64,000 bases of DNA. It comes from Gp6-AA40 sp035649635 (GTDB lineage: Bacteria > Acidobacteriota > Vicinamibacteria > Vicinamibacterales > UBA2999). Shown piece by piece: positions 36,280 through 45,892 of the stretch (within the stretch, counting starts at the first letter, position 1; the number at the start of each line of letters is the position of its first letter). The stretch lies in assembly GCA_035649635.1 (NCBI GenBank), contig DASRJE010000198.1, positions 186,001-250,000 of the forward strand, in the 5' to 3' direction. Below the pieces are notes generated by a model, which was not told the origin of the DNA, made no database searches, and saw nothing but the letters and a program-made list of their open reading frames with translations. Made by a program: the position numbers and the translations under genes.

Positions 36280-38987
36280 GGAGCGAACAGCGACGACTGG
36301 CGGACATCGCCGCAGGCCGCGGCGACTGGCAGCGCTGGGGAACCTACGTGAGCGATCGCGCGTGGGCCACGGTGCGGGAAGACTACAGCGCCGATGGAAA
36401 CGCGTGGGACTACTTCCCACATGACCACGCCAGGAGCCGCGCCTACCGTTGGAACGAAGACGGACTCGCCGGCTTTTGTGACCGCGATCAGTATCTGTGC
36501 CTTGGGCTGGCGCTCTGGAACGGGCGCGATCCGATTCTCAAGGAACGGATGTTCGGTCTGTCGAACCGGGAGGGCAACCACGGAGAAGACGTCAAGGAGT
36601 ACTTCTTCTATCTCGACAACACGCCCACGCATTCCTACGCGCGCATGCTCTACAAGTATCCACAGGTCGCATTCCCGTATGGTGACCTGGTCGAAGAGAA
36701 TCGACGACGCGGACCGCAACAGCCTGAGTACGAGCTCGTCGATGCAGTCGGCGATGCGTTTCGGGAAGGGCGCTACTTCGACGTCTTCGTCGAATACGCG
36801 AAGGCGGGAGTGGAAGACATCTTGTGCCGTGTGCGCGTGGTGAACCGCGGACCCGATCCCGCGCCCATCCACGTGCTCCCTCATCTCTGGTATCGCAACA
36901 CCTGGTCATGGACGCCAGCTGCGCAGCGGCCTGCCATTCACGCGGGCACACCCGGGAGCGCGTGGACTGAGGACCCGAACCTGGGAACACGATGGTGGTA
37001 CGTGCGCGCCGAGGATGGCATCACGCCGGTGTTGCTCTTCACGGAGAACGAGACGAACACGGAGCGGCTGTTCGGCGTCGCCAACAGCGGACGCTACGTG
37101 AAAGATGGCATCGACGACGCCATCGTGCATGGCCTCCGCGATCGTGTGAATGAGGAACGCGGCACCAAGGTCGCGGCGCACGTGCACGCCCTGGTCGATC
37201 CGGGGGAGTCGTTCACCATTCAGATCCGCCTCACGCCGGGGGCGAAGGCCAGGCCCTTCGTGCAATTCGATGCGGTCATGAGCCGGCGCCTTGCCGAGGC
37301 GGATGAATTCTACGCGGGCGTGCAGGCGCCGCATCTCACTGACGACGAACGTCGCGTCCAGCGCCAGGCCTACGCCGGGTTGTTGTGGTCGAAACAGTTC
37401 TACCACTACGACGTTCATCACTGGCTCGCCGGCGATGCCGCGCAGCCGGCGCCGCCACGTGAGCGCTGGCAAGGGCGCAATCGCGACTGGGCCCTTCATT
37501 TTCACAATGCCGACATCGTTTTGATGCCAGACAAGTGGGAGTATCCGTGGTACGCCTCGTGGGATCTGGCGTTCCAGGCGGTCGTGATGGCGACGATCGA
37601 TCCGGTGTTCGCGAAGTCGCAGATGACGCTGCTCGCGGCGCCACGGTCGCAGCATCCCTACGGAACGATTCCTGGGTATGAGTGGGATTTCAACGCCGTC
37701 AATCCGCCCGTGATTGCATGGGCGGTGTGGCAGATCTACCACCTCGAGTGGCAGCAGCGGGGTACTCCGGACGTCGGTTTCCTGAAGTCGATGTTCGATC
37801 CCCTGCTGATGATGCTGACGTGGTGGCTGAACCGCAAGGACCGGGAGGGCAAGGGCATCTTCAGCGGCGGCTTCCTCGGGCTCGACAATATTGGCGTATT
37901 CGACCGCGATCAGCCGCTGCCGACCGGTGGCTCGCTCGAGCAGGGAGATGCCACCGGGTGGATGGCGATGTTCCAGTTGAACATGGTGGCGATCGCCTTT
38001 GAGTTGGCGTTACACGACCCTCACTACGAGCCGATGGTCCACCGGTTTGGCCAGGACTTCGTCATCGTCGCCAGTGTCATGCAGCGCACGGGCGGGGGCG
38101 GCTTCGGACTCTGGAACGAAGAGCACGGCTTTTACTTCGATGTGATTCGCCACGACACTGAACGGGTACCGCTGAAGATCTACTCAATGGTCGGCCTGGT
38201 CCCACTGTTTGCGGCGACCGTTATCGAGCCTTCGGCCCTGGCGAAGCTGCCCGTTGTGATGCAGACGGTCGGCAACGTGCTGAACAGCAGGGAGTTTCTC
38301 AGGTCGATCCTGCCCACCTTCATCGAGCCCGGAGAAAACGGCACGCGGCTCCTGTCTGTGGTCAGCCAGGCTCGGCTGGCCGCAATCCTGCAGCGTGTCC
38401 TTGACGAGACGCAGTTCCTGTCGGAGTACGGGGTGCGATCGCTGTCGCGCGAACATGCTGAGCGCCCTTATTCATTCGAGGTCGGGGGGCAGCGCCATGA
38501 AGTGGCGTACCGGCCCGGGGTCTCGGACAACCGCATGTTGGGCGGCAACTCGAACTGGCGCGGCCCGATCTGGTTTCCGATGAACTTCCTGCTGATTCAG
38601 GCGCTCGCCACGTCCGCGCAGTACTACGGCGATTCGTTCACCGTTGAGTGTCCGACAGGGTCGGGTCGTTTCCTGCCGCTTCGAGACGTCGCGGACGAGC
38701 TTGCCGCGCGCCTGACGCGTCTCTTTGTGCGGGATGAGCGATACGGAGGTCGCCGAGCCGTCTTCGGCGACAACGAGTACTTCCAGCACGACCCGCACTG
38801 GCGCGACTACGTGCCGTTTCATGAGTACTTCCACGGCGATACGGGCGCCGGACTTGGCGCCGGTCATCAGACGGGCTGGACCGCCCTCGTCGCGCTGCTA
38901 CTCCAATACGGTGGTCAATTGCACTTCGAGAAGGTTCGTCGCGACGACGACGGTCCTTCGGCGGTTCAAGAAGGAAAGGTGGCGTGA
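36276..38987 (+). CDS. GH63-like (MGH1) cytoplasmic glucosidase
   Basis: 903 aa, no signal peptide. Seen: N-terminal beta-sandwich part with ERMFGLSNREGNHGEDVKEY and HSYARMLYKYPQVAFPYGDL, then an (alpha/alpha)6 barrel with YEWDFNAVNPPVIAWAVWQI, GGFLGLDNIGVFDRD and GGNSNWRGPIWFPMNFLLIQ. These blocks are typical of bacterial proteins annotated as GH63-domain glucosidase. Known relatives hydrolyse alpha-glucosides such as glucosylglycerate or mannosylglycerate. Candidate acids are the Asp in GLDNIG and the Glu in the C-terminal EYFQHDP region. The gene is overlapped by RND and zwf, so released glucose could feed the enzymes encoded downstream (inference). Confidence 0.88.
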   Translation: MRSEQRRLADIAAGRGDWQRWGTYVSDRAWATVREDYSADGNAWDYFPHDHARSRAYRWNEDGLAGFCDRDQYLCLGLALWNGRDPILKERMFGLSNREGNHGEDVKEYFFYLDNTPTHSYARMLYKYPQVAFPYGDLVEENRRRGPQQPEYELVDAVGDAFREGRYFDVFVEYAKAGVEDILCRVRVVNRGPDPAPIHVLPHLWYRNTWSWTPAAQRPAIHAGTPGSAWTEDPNLGTRWWYVRAEDGITPVLLFTENETNTERLFGVANSGRYVKDGIDDAIVHGLRDRVNEERGTKVAAHVHALVDPGESFTIQIRLTPGAKARPFVQFDAVMSRRLAEADEFYAGVQAPHLTDDERRVQRQAYAGLLWSKQFYHYDVHHWLAGDAAQPAPPRERWQGRNRDWALHFHNADIVLMPDKWEYPWYASWDLAFQAVVMATIDPVFAKSQMTLLAAPRSQHPYGTIPGYEWDFNAVNPPVIAWAVWQIYHLEWQQRGTPDVGFLKSMFDPLLMMLTWWLNRKDREGKGIFSGGFLGLDNIGVFDRDQPLPTGGSLEQGDATGWMAMFQLNMVAIAFELALHDPHYEPMVHRFGQDFVIVASVMQRTGGGGFGLWNEEHGFYFDVIRHDTERVPLKIYSMVGLVPLFAATVIEPSALAKLPVVMQTVGNVLNSREFLRSILPTFIEPGENGTRLLSVVSQARLAAILQRVLDETQFLSEYGVRSLSREHAERPYSFEVGGQRHEVAYRPGVSDNRMLGGNSNWRGPIWFPMNFLLIQALATSAQYYGDSFTVECPTGSGRFLPLRDVADELAARLTRLFVRDERYGGRRAVFGDNEYFQHDPHWRDYVPFHEYFHGDTGAGLGAGHQTGWTALVALLLQYGGQLHFEKVRRDDDGPSAVQEGKVA

Positions 38988-40396
38988 TGGCTTCAGTTCC
39001 CGCGGATGCGCTGGTCTTTTACGGGGCAACCGGCGATCTTGCTTACAAGAAGATATTTCCCGCGCTGCATGGCATGGCCCTTCGTGGACATCTGCCCCCT
39101 CGGGTCATCGCGGTCGCCAAGTCGGGATGGACGCTCGACCAGCTCCGCGCTCGGGCACAGGAGAGCATCGAACGGAGCGGCGGGCTCAACCGCGATGCCT
39201 TCAACAGATTCGTCGCGGTGCTCTCATATATCGACGGTGACTACAGCGACATCTCGACATTTCAGCAGCTCGCCGATGCCCTGGGCGGGAGCAACTATCC
39301 GGCGCATTACCTCGCGATTCCGCCGCGGCTCTTCGGCCTCGTGTTCAGGCAACTCGCTCTGAGCGGCGCGTCGCGGAGTGGCCGCGTCATCGTCGAAAAG
39401 CCGTTTGGTCACGAGCTTGCGACCGCGCGCGAGCTGAACCATGTCATGCACGAGACGTTCGCAGAGCGCGACGTCTACCGCATCGATCACTACCTGGGGA
39501 AAAATGCCGTTCAGAACCTCTTGTTCTTCCGATTCGGGAATGCGTTCGTGGAGCCGATCTGGAACCGGCAGTTCGTCGAGGACGTGCAGATCACGATGGC
39601 GGAAGAGTTCGGCGTCGATGGCCGAGGGCAGTTTTACGACGCGACCGGCGCCATCCGGGACGTCGTTCAGAATCATCTGCTGCAACTGCTCACCAACGTC
39701 GCGATGGAACCGCCGCCTGGCGTCGATCCTGAGCTGGCACGAGACGAACGCGTCAAAGTGCTCAAAGGGATCGCGACCATACAACCGGGCGATGTCGTGC
39801 GCGGGCAATTTCGCGGGTATCGCAACGAGGGTGGCGTCAGTCCCTCGTCTACGGTCGAGACCTATGCGGCAATGCGGCTGTCCATCAATTCATGGAGATG
39901 GAAAGGCGTGCCTTTCTATATCCGCGCCGGAAAGCGCCTGGCGACGACAGCGACCGAGGTCATCGTCAGGTTGCGGCAGGCACCCGCCGTCTTCACGCCA
40001 GCACCGCCGCCAGCGAACTACTTCCGCTTCCAGGTCTCGCCAACGCAGACCATTGCTATTACGTCGTTCGTCAAGCTACCAGGAGACACGCTTCGCGGTG
40101 AAGTCGTCAACCTCACAGTGAGCGAGCATTACGATCCCAACGAGGTGGGAGCGTATGAAGAGCTGCTGACCGACGCTCTCAAGGGTGTCGCTACACGCTT
40201 CGCCCGGCAGGACTACGTGGAAGAAGCGTGGCGCATCGTCGACCCCGTCCTGGATGACGTCACCCCGGTGTTCGAGTACGAGCCTGGAAGCTGGGGGCCA
40301 TCAGAAGTCAGTCGGGTCGCTCCTGCCGGAGGGTGGGTAGATGTGTTGGCGGCCGAGAAACCCGCGGCCCGCGAAGTCGTCACCTTGAGGTCGTAA
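38987..40396 (+). CDS. zwf: Glucose-6-phosphate dehydrogenase
   Basis: 469 aa, oxidises glucose 6-phosphate to 6-phosphogluconolactone with NAD(P)+. Seen: an N-terminal Rossmann start FYGATGDLAYKKIFPALHGM (GxxGDLxxxK), VEKPFGHEL, the active-site motif RIDHYLGKNAVQNLLFFRF (about 163), then GRGQFYDATGAIRDVVQNHL and PFYIRAGKRLA. Slightly short but complete. The ATG overlaps the GH63-like stop by one base (TGATG); a GTG one codon earlier is possible. First committed step of the oxidative pentose phosphate pathway encoded here. Confidence 0.95.
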   Translation: MASVPADALVFYGATGDLAYKKIFPALHGMALRGHLPPRVIAVAKSGWTLDQLRARAQESIERSGGLNRDAFNRFVAVLSYIDGDYSDISTFQQLADALGGSNYPAHYLAIPPRLFGLVFRQLALSGASRSGRVIVEKPFGHELATARELNHVMHETFAERDVYRIDHYLGKNAVQNLLFFRFGNAFVEPIWNRQFVEDVQITMAEEFGVDGRGQFYDATGAIRDVVQNHLLQLLTNVAMEPPPGVDPELARDERVKVLKGIATIQPGDVVRGQFRGYRNEGGVSPSSTVETYAAMRLSINSWRWKGVPFYIRAGKRLATTATEVIVRLRQAPAVFTPAPPPANYFRFQVSPTQTIAITSFVKLPGDTLRGEVVNLTVSEHYDPNEVGAYEELLTDALKGVATRFARQDYVEEAWRIVDPVLDDVTPVFEYEPGSWGPSEVSRVAPAGGWVDVLAAEKPAAREVVTLRS

Positions 40397-40833
40397 TGAA
40401 TACCACCATCCGCAATCTGATTCTTCGCGCTAACGCGCTCTATATCGGCATTGCCGGGTTCGCAGGGATGATCTTCGACATCCGCGGGGTCCTGTACGGC
40501 GTCGGACCACAAGGTCGCGTGCTCGCCAACGCCCCGTACGCGGGGATTGGTTTTGTCGAGGCACACGGACTTGCGGTGATTCTCGCCGTCCTGTTGTGGC
40601 GAGCGAAGCCCGAGCGGTCCGCACACTTCACCGCAGCTGCCGTCGTCGCGTTGCTCGGCACTGCCAACCTGGCTTTCTGGCAGGCCTTCATCGCCATGGA
40701 CGCTCTCGTGATGGGATATGTGACGACGGCGCTGCACTGGACTTTTTTCGCGTTGAACCTCGGCGCTGCGCTGACGATACATAAAGGCGCGGAGGCCTCC
40801 GCGTTACGATTACCCGTCGAGCGCGCGCTGTAG
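40396..40833 (+). CDS. Four-helix membrane protein of unknown function
   Basis: 145 aa. Seen: four hydrophobic helices (about 8-30 ANALYIGIAGFAGMIFD, 50-68 FVEAHGLAVILAVLLW, 80-100 AAAVVALLGTANLAFWQAFI, 105-125 ALVMGYVTTALHWTFFALNL), no signal peptide and no known catalytic motif. The ATG overlaps the zwf stop (TAATG), so it is cotranslated. It occupies the spot where a lactonase gene is often found but has no Pgl signature and is not a plausible lactonase. Family not recognised. Confidence 0.75.
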   Translation: MNTTIRNLILRANALYIGIAGFAGMIFDIRGVLYGVGPQGRVLANAPYAGIGFVEAHGLAVILAVLLWRAKPERSAHFTAAAVVALLGTANLAFWQAFIAMDALVMGYVTTALHWTFFALNLGAALTIHKGAEASALRLPVERAL

Positions 40834-40889
40834 CGTGCGCGGTAGGTCAGGCTGAGTCGCGCGGCGCGTCAGAGTAACGGGAGACGGGA

Positions 40890-43001
40890 ATGGCGACACT
40901 CACACAACTCGACCTCGATCAGCTTTCGATCAACACCATTCGAACGTTGTCGATGGACGCGGTGCAGCAGGCAAAGTCCGGGCATCCCGGTACCCCGATG
41001 GCGATGGCGCCGGTCGTCTACACGCTGTGGCAGCACTTTCTCCGCTTCGATCCCGAGGATCCGATCTGGCCGAATCGCGATCGCTTCGTGCTGTCGATCG
41101 GTCATGCCTCGATGTTGCTGTATTCGATGCTCCACCTGACGGGCGTGAAGTCGGTGAACCCGAAGTACGAGGTGCTGGGCACGCCGGCAGTCACGCTCGA
41201 CGACATCAAGCGTTTCAGACAGCTCGATAGCAAATGCCCGGGACATCCCGAATATCGTCTGACTTCCGGCGTTGAGACGACTACGGGCCCGCTTGGGCAA
41301 GGGGTTGCCACCAGCGTCGGCATGGCCATCGCCAGGAACTGGATGGCCTCGTATTTCAATCGCCCCAGTTTCGAGATGTTCGACTACGACGTCTACGCGC
41401 TCTGCGGCGATGGCGACATGATGGAGGGTGTCTCGGGCGAGGCGGCGTCGTTGGCAGGACACCTGGCGCTCTCGAACTTGTGCTGGATCTACGACAACAA
41501 TCACATCTCGATCGAGGGGCACACCGAGCTGGCGTTCAGCGAGGATGTGGCCGGGCGGTTCATCGCGTATGGATGGAACGTGACGCGCGTCGGAGATGCC
41601 AACGATCTCGAACGCCTCGAGCGCGCGTTCGCGACGTTCAAGAACACGACGGACCGTCCCACGCTCATCATTGTCGACAGTCACATCGCATACGGGTCGC
41701 CCAACAAGCAGGACACGAGCGCCGCGCACGGCGAGCCGCTCGGCGACGAAGAAGTGCGGCTCACGAAGCGATCGTACGGATGGCCGGAGAACGCCAAGTT
41801 CCTCGTGCCCGACGGTGTGCGGGAACACTTCGAAGAGGGTGTCGGCGCGCGTGGACGCACCACCCGCGCCGAGTGGACGGAGCGATTCGTACGCTATCGA
41901 TCGGCGCACCCCGACCTGGCCGAACAGTTGTTCCTGATGCAGCATCGCGAGCTTCCGAAGGGATGGGACGACGGGTTACCGGTGTTTCCGGCCGACGAGA
42001 AAGGTGTCGCCAGCCGTGATTCCTCGAGCAAAGTTCTCAATGTCCTGGCGCAACGGACACCGTGGTTGCTCGGAGGAGCCGCCGACCTCGCGCCCTCGAC
42101 AAAGACTCGCCTGACGTTCGACGGGGCTGGTGATCTCAACGCCGAGAATCGAGGCGCGCGCAACATGCACTTTGGTATTCGGGAGCACGCCATGGGCGCA
42201 GTCGTCAACGGGCTCTCGTTGTCGAAGATGCGCCCCTTCGGCTCGACCTTCCTGATTTTCAGCGACTACGTGCGACCGTCGATTCGACTGAGCGCGCTGA
42301 TGGAGGTGCCGGCGATCTACATCTTCACGCACGACTCGATTGGGGTCGGCGAAGACGGTCCGACCCATCAGCCGATCGAGCAGCTCGCATCGTTGCGCGC
42401 GATTCCAGGGTTGATGACGCTTCGCCCGGCCGATGCGAACGAGGTGGTGGAAGCGTGGCGCGTGATCATGCAGCTTCGACACGAGCCGGTCGCACTGGTG
42501 CTGACCCGTCAACCGCTGCCGACCTTCGACCGATCGAAGGTGGCCCCGGCCGCCGGTGTGGCCCGCGGCGCCTATGTGCTGGCCGATTCCCCCGGTGGCG
42601 TTCCACAGGTCCTGCTTCTCGCCACCGGTAGCGAAGTGTCGCTCTGCCTGGGCGCGATGGATTTACTCGCACGCGATGGTGTTCGGGCGCGCGTCGTCAG
42701 CATGCCATCATGGGAACTCTTTGAAAAGCAGCCACAGGACTATCGTGCGGAAGTGCTGCCTCCCAACGTCACGGCACGTGTGTCCGTCGAGCAGGCAGGC
42801 ACGCTCGGGTGGAGCCGCTACGTCGGCCCCAACGGTATTTGCCTGGGCATGAAAACGTTTGGCGCTTCGGCGCCATTGCAGCAACTGCAGCAGAAGTTTG
42901 GATTTACCGCGGAACGCGTGGCTGCGGCCGCACGTCAGGTGCTGGGGGGTGATCCCAGCAAGGTCGTGCCGCCCACTGACGCGCTGCCGACGGGGGAGTG
43001 A
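40890..43001 (+). CDS. tkt: Transketolase
   Basis: 703 aa thiamine-diphosphate enzyme moving two-carbon units between pentose, heptose and triose phosphates. Seen: AVQQAKSGHPGTPMAMAPV, DRFVLSIGHASMLLYSMLHL, GPLGQGVATSVGMAIA, the ThDP/Mg motif CGDGDMMEGVSGEAASLAGH with DNN downstream, and EDGPTHQPIEQLASLRAIPG. Full length with all three domains. The gene starts 56 nt after the membrane-protein gene, and its stop is followed 5 nt later by tal-pgi. Confidence 0.96.
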   Translation: MATLTQLDLDQLSINTIRTLSMDAVQQAKSGHPGTPMAMAPVVYTLWQHFLRFDPEDPIWPNRDRFVLSIGHASMLLYSMLHLTGVKSVNPKYEVLGTPAVTLDDIKRFRQLDSKCPGHPEYRLTSGVETTTGPLGQGVATSVGMAIARNWMASYFNRPSFEMFDYDVYALCGDGDMMEGVSGEAASLAGHLALSNLCWIYDNNHISIEGHTELAFSEDVAGRFIAYGWNVTRVGDANDLERLERAFATFKNTTDRPTLIIVDSHIAYGSPNKQDTSAAHGEPLGDEEVRLTKRSYGWPENAKFLVPDGVREHFEEGVGARGRTTRAEWTERFVRYRSAHPDLAEQLFLMQHRELPKGWDDGLPVFPADEKGVASRDSSSKVLNVLAQRTPWLLGGAADLAPSTKTRLTFDGAGDLNAENRGARNMHFGIREHAMGAVVNGLSLSKMRPFGSTFLIFSDYVRPSIRLSALMEVPAIYIFTHDSIGVGEDGPTHQPIEQLASLRAIPGLMTLRPADANEVVEAWRVIMQLRHEPVALVLTRQPLPTFDRSKVAPAAGVARGAYVLADSPGGVPQVLLLATGSEVSLCLGAMDLLARDGVRARVVSMPSWELFEKQPQDYRAEVLPPNVTARVSVEQAGTLGWSRYVGPNGICLGMKTFGASAPLQQLQQKFGFTAERVAAAARQVLGGDPSKVVPPTDALPTGE

Positions 43002-43006
43002 TTGTC

Positions 43007-45832
43007 ATGGAACTCGTCGATGTTCAAACCAGCAACCCGCTACGAGCGCTCAACGTTCTGGGTCAGTCAATCTGGCTCGATTCGATCAGCCGGCATCTCC
43101 TCCACAGCGGCGAGCTGAAACAGCTCATCGCCAACGACGGGCTGCGGGGCGTCACGAGTAATCCGGCGATCTTCGAGCACGCCATTCGAGGAAGCGCTGA
43201 CTACGCCGCCACGCTGGAGGCGTTGGAGTCGCGTGGCGACCAGGACGCGAAAACGCTCTACGAACAGTTGGCGATCCAGGACGTGCGGGACGCCACGGAT
43301 GCCATGCGCCCGGTGTACGAGGCGACAGCGAAGCGCGACGGCTATGTCAGCCTCGAGGTCTCCCCGTACCTCGCGCACAGGACAGAAGAGACCGTGCTCG
43401 AGGCGAGGAGACTCTGGGGGGCCGTTGATCGGCCCAACCTCATGATCAAGGTTCCGGCAACGGCCGAAGGGATACCGGCAATCCGGCAACTCATCGGCGA
43501 AGGAATCAACGTCAACGTGACGCTGCTGTTTGCGATCGACGCGTATGAAGCTGTTTCCGATGCGTATCTGTCCGGACTAGAAACCTTTCTGAGGACCGGG
43601 GCGGGACGCGATCGGATCGGGAGTATCGCCAGCGTGGCGAGCTTCTTTGTCAGCAGGATCGATACCCTCATCGACGATCTGCTTCGGCGCCGCCTCGAGA
43701 ACCCCGCAATCGATCGGTATCAGCGACGCGTCCTGGAAGCACTGCGGGGGACCGTTGCAGTCGCCAACGCCAAGCTCGCTTACCAGTCCTACCAGCGAAT
43801 GCTCGCCAGCCCGCGCTGGAAGGCTCTGGCCGAAAAGGGGGCGCAGACGCAGCGTCTGCTGTGGGCCAGCACGGGGACCAAGGATCCGTCGTACCCGGAC
43901 GTGAAGTACGTCGCCGAGCTGATCGGACCGGACACGGTCAACACCGTGCCGCCCGCGACACTTGCCGCATTCCGCGATCACGGCAGCGCGCATCCCACGT
44001 TGACTGAGAACGTGGACGAAGCGCGCCACATCATGGAGACGCTCGAGAACATCGGTATCTCCCTCACGGAAGTCACCGACCGTCTTCTCGTCGATGGCGT
44101 GCGGCTGTTCGCCGACGCGTTCGATCGTCTGCTGGGCGCTGTCGAACAGAAGCGCGTCTCGCTACTCGGCGCTGCGCTGAACCAACAACGTGTGTCCTTG
44201 CCGGAGCCGTTGGCTTCAGCGCTGCCGAAGTCGCTTGACCAGTGGCGGGCTGCTGGCAACGTCAGAAGGCTTTGGGCCGGCGACTCGTCACTGTGGACTG
44301 GCGCCGACGAAAACAAGTGGCTCGGATGGTTGGACATCACTCGTCAGCAACTGGCACAGGTGGATCAGTTGGTCGCGCTGGCTCAGGAGATCAAGGATGC
44401 AGGGTTTGCCGATGCAGTGTTGCTCGGGATGGGAGGGTCGAGCCTCTGTCCCGCTGTGATGCGCGCCACCTTTGGAACTGTCCCTGGATTCCCCCGGCTT
44501 CACGTCCTCGATTCGACCGACCCGGCGCAGATTCAGTCGTGCGAGGAGCAAGTCGACCTCCTGAACACGATCTTCATCGTCTCGAGCAAGTCAGGAAGCA
44601 CGCTCGAACCCAACATCCTCAAGGAGTACTTCTTTGAACGGGTCCGCATCGCGGGGCTTGGCGATGCCACGGGCAGCCGGTTCGTCGCGATCACCGATCC
44701 GGGCTCGGCGCTCGAACAGGTTGCGACGCGCGATCGAGTCCGCCACATCTATCACGGCATGCCGAATATCGGAGGCCGTTACTCGGCCTTGTCCGCGTTT
44801 GGAACGGTCCCGTCCGCGGTGATGGGGCTCGACGTGAGGCAGTTGCTGATGAGCGGGGAGCTGATGGTGCGGAGTTGTGGCCCGAGTGTTCCACCGGACC
44901 AGAATCCGAGCGTGGTGCTTGGAACAGTGCTTGGCCTCAGTGCGCAGCAGGGTCGCGACAAACTGACCTTCGTGGTCTCGCCCGAGCTGTCCGAGCTTGC
45001 CGCCTGGCTCGAGCAGCTGGTGGCGGAATCAACCGGCAAGCAGGGCAAGGGCATCATTCCCGTCGATGGCGAGCAGCTGGGCGACCCTTCGCTTTATGGC
45101 ACTGATCGAGTGTTCGTTCACGTCGCTCTCGCCGATCAGGGCGACGAGGCGGCTGATGCCAGGCTGGAGGCGCTCGAACGCGCTGGCCATCCAGTCGTCC
45201 GAATCGTTGTCAGCGACCGAATGGCGCTCGGACAGGAGTTCTTCCGATGGGAGATGGCGACGGCGGTTGCCGGCGCCATCATCGGCATCAACCCCTTCGA
45301 TCAGCCGGACGTCGAGGCGAGCAAGGTTGCGACGCGCAAACTGACCAGCGAATACGAACAGACCGGGCATCTGCCTGGCGATTCGTCTGCGATGCCGAGC
45401 GTCGACGACCTGCGCACGCATCTCGACAGCCTCCGCCCCGGCGATTACTTTGCCCTGCTCGCTTACATCGAGATGAGCGACGAGCACCGGGACATGCTCC
45501 AGCGAATCCGGCACCTGGTGAGAGGCCGCAAACACGTCGCCACCTGCCTCGGGTTCGGACCTCGCTTCCTGCACTCCACCGGTCAGGCCTACAAAGGCGG
45601 ACCGAACACCGGGGTGTTCGTGCAGGTGACGTGTGAAGATGCAGAGGATCTACCGGTGCCGGGACGCCGCTACACCTTCGGCGTGGTGAAGGCGGCGCAG
45701 GCCCTCGGTGATTTCGCGGTGTTGAAGGAGCGAGGTCGACGCGCGCTACATGTACATCTCGGACCGGACATCCGGCAGGGGTTGACCGAGTTGTATGAAA
45801 AGATCGAACAGGCGCTGGACGGAAGGCAGTAA
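43007..45832 (+). CDS. tal-pgi: Transaldolase / glucose-6-phosphate isomerase fusion
   Basis: 941 aa from the ATG at 43007, which has GGGGGAG eight bases upstream; a GTG at 42998 would give three more residues. Seen: a transaldolase domain (about 1-370) with GVTSNPAIFEHAI and Schiff-base Lys in LMIKVPATAEG (about 148), and a PGI domain (about 390-941) with LLGMGGSSLCPAV, VSSKSGSTLEPN and GTVPSAVMG. The fusion joins two sugar-phosphate steps: dihydroxyacetone transfer and interconversion of G6P and F6P. Known bacterial fusions of this type exist. A palindromic REP copy follows 9 nt after the stop. Confidence 0.95.
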   Translation: MELVDVQTSNPLRALNVLGQSIWLDSISRHLLHSGELKQLIANDGLRGVTSNPAIFEHAIRGSADYAATLEALESRGDQDAKTLYEQLAIQDVRDATDAMRPVYEATAKRDGYVSLEVSPYLAHRTEETVLEARRLWGAVDRPNLMIKVPATAEGIPAIRQLIGEGINVNVTLLFAIDAYEAVSDAYLSGLETFLRTGAGRDRIGSIASVASFFVSRIDTLIDDLLRRRLENPAIDRYQRRVLEALRGTVAVANAKLAYQSYQRMLASPRWKALAEKGAQTQRLLWASTGTKDPSYPDVKYVAELIGPDTVNTVPPATLAAFRDHGSAHPTLTENVDEARHIMETLENIGISLTEVTDRLLVDGVRLFADAFDRLLGAVEQKRVSLLGAALNQQRVSLPEPLASALPKSLDQWRAAGNVRRLWAGDSSLWTGADENKWLGWLDITRQQLAQVDQLVALAQEIKDAGFADAVLLGMGGSSLCPAVMRATFGTVPGFPRLHVLDSTDPAQIQSCEEQVDLLNTIFIVSSKSGSTLEPNILKEYFFERVRIAGLGDATGSRFVAITDPGSALEQVATRDRVRHIYHGMPNIGGRYSALSAFGTVPSAVMGLDVRQLLMSGELMVRSCGPSVPPDQNPSVVLGTVLGLSAQQGRDKLTFVVSPELSELAAWLEQLVAESTGKQGKGIIPVDGEQLGDPSLYGTDRVFVHVALADQGDEAADARLEALERAGHPVVRIVVSDRMALGQEFFRWEMATAVAGAIIGINPFDQPDVEASKVATRKLTSEYEQTGHLPGDSSAMPSVDDLRTHLDSLRPGDYFALLAYIEMSDEHRDMLQRIRHLVRGRKHVATCLGFGPRFLHSTGQAYKGGPNTGVFVQVTCEDAEDLPVPGRRYTFGVVKAAQALGDFAVLKERGRRALHVHLGPDIRQGLTELYEKIEQALDGRQ

Positions 45833-45840
45833 GTGTAGCG

Positions 45841-45858
45841 GCGGGTCTCGAGGCCCGC
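45841..45858. repeat. REP-type hairpin, copy 1
   Basis: GCGGGTCTCGAGGCCCGC, a near-perfect palindrome with one T-G pair, followed by TGTCGAGAC. It lies just after tal-pgi and before gnd. Sequence and context match copies at 50631-50651 and 53293-53312. Confidence 0.7.
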
Positions 45859-45892
45859 TGTCGAGACAAGACCGAAGACGGGAGACAGAGCC

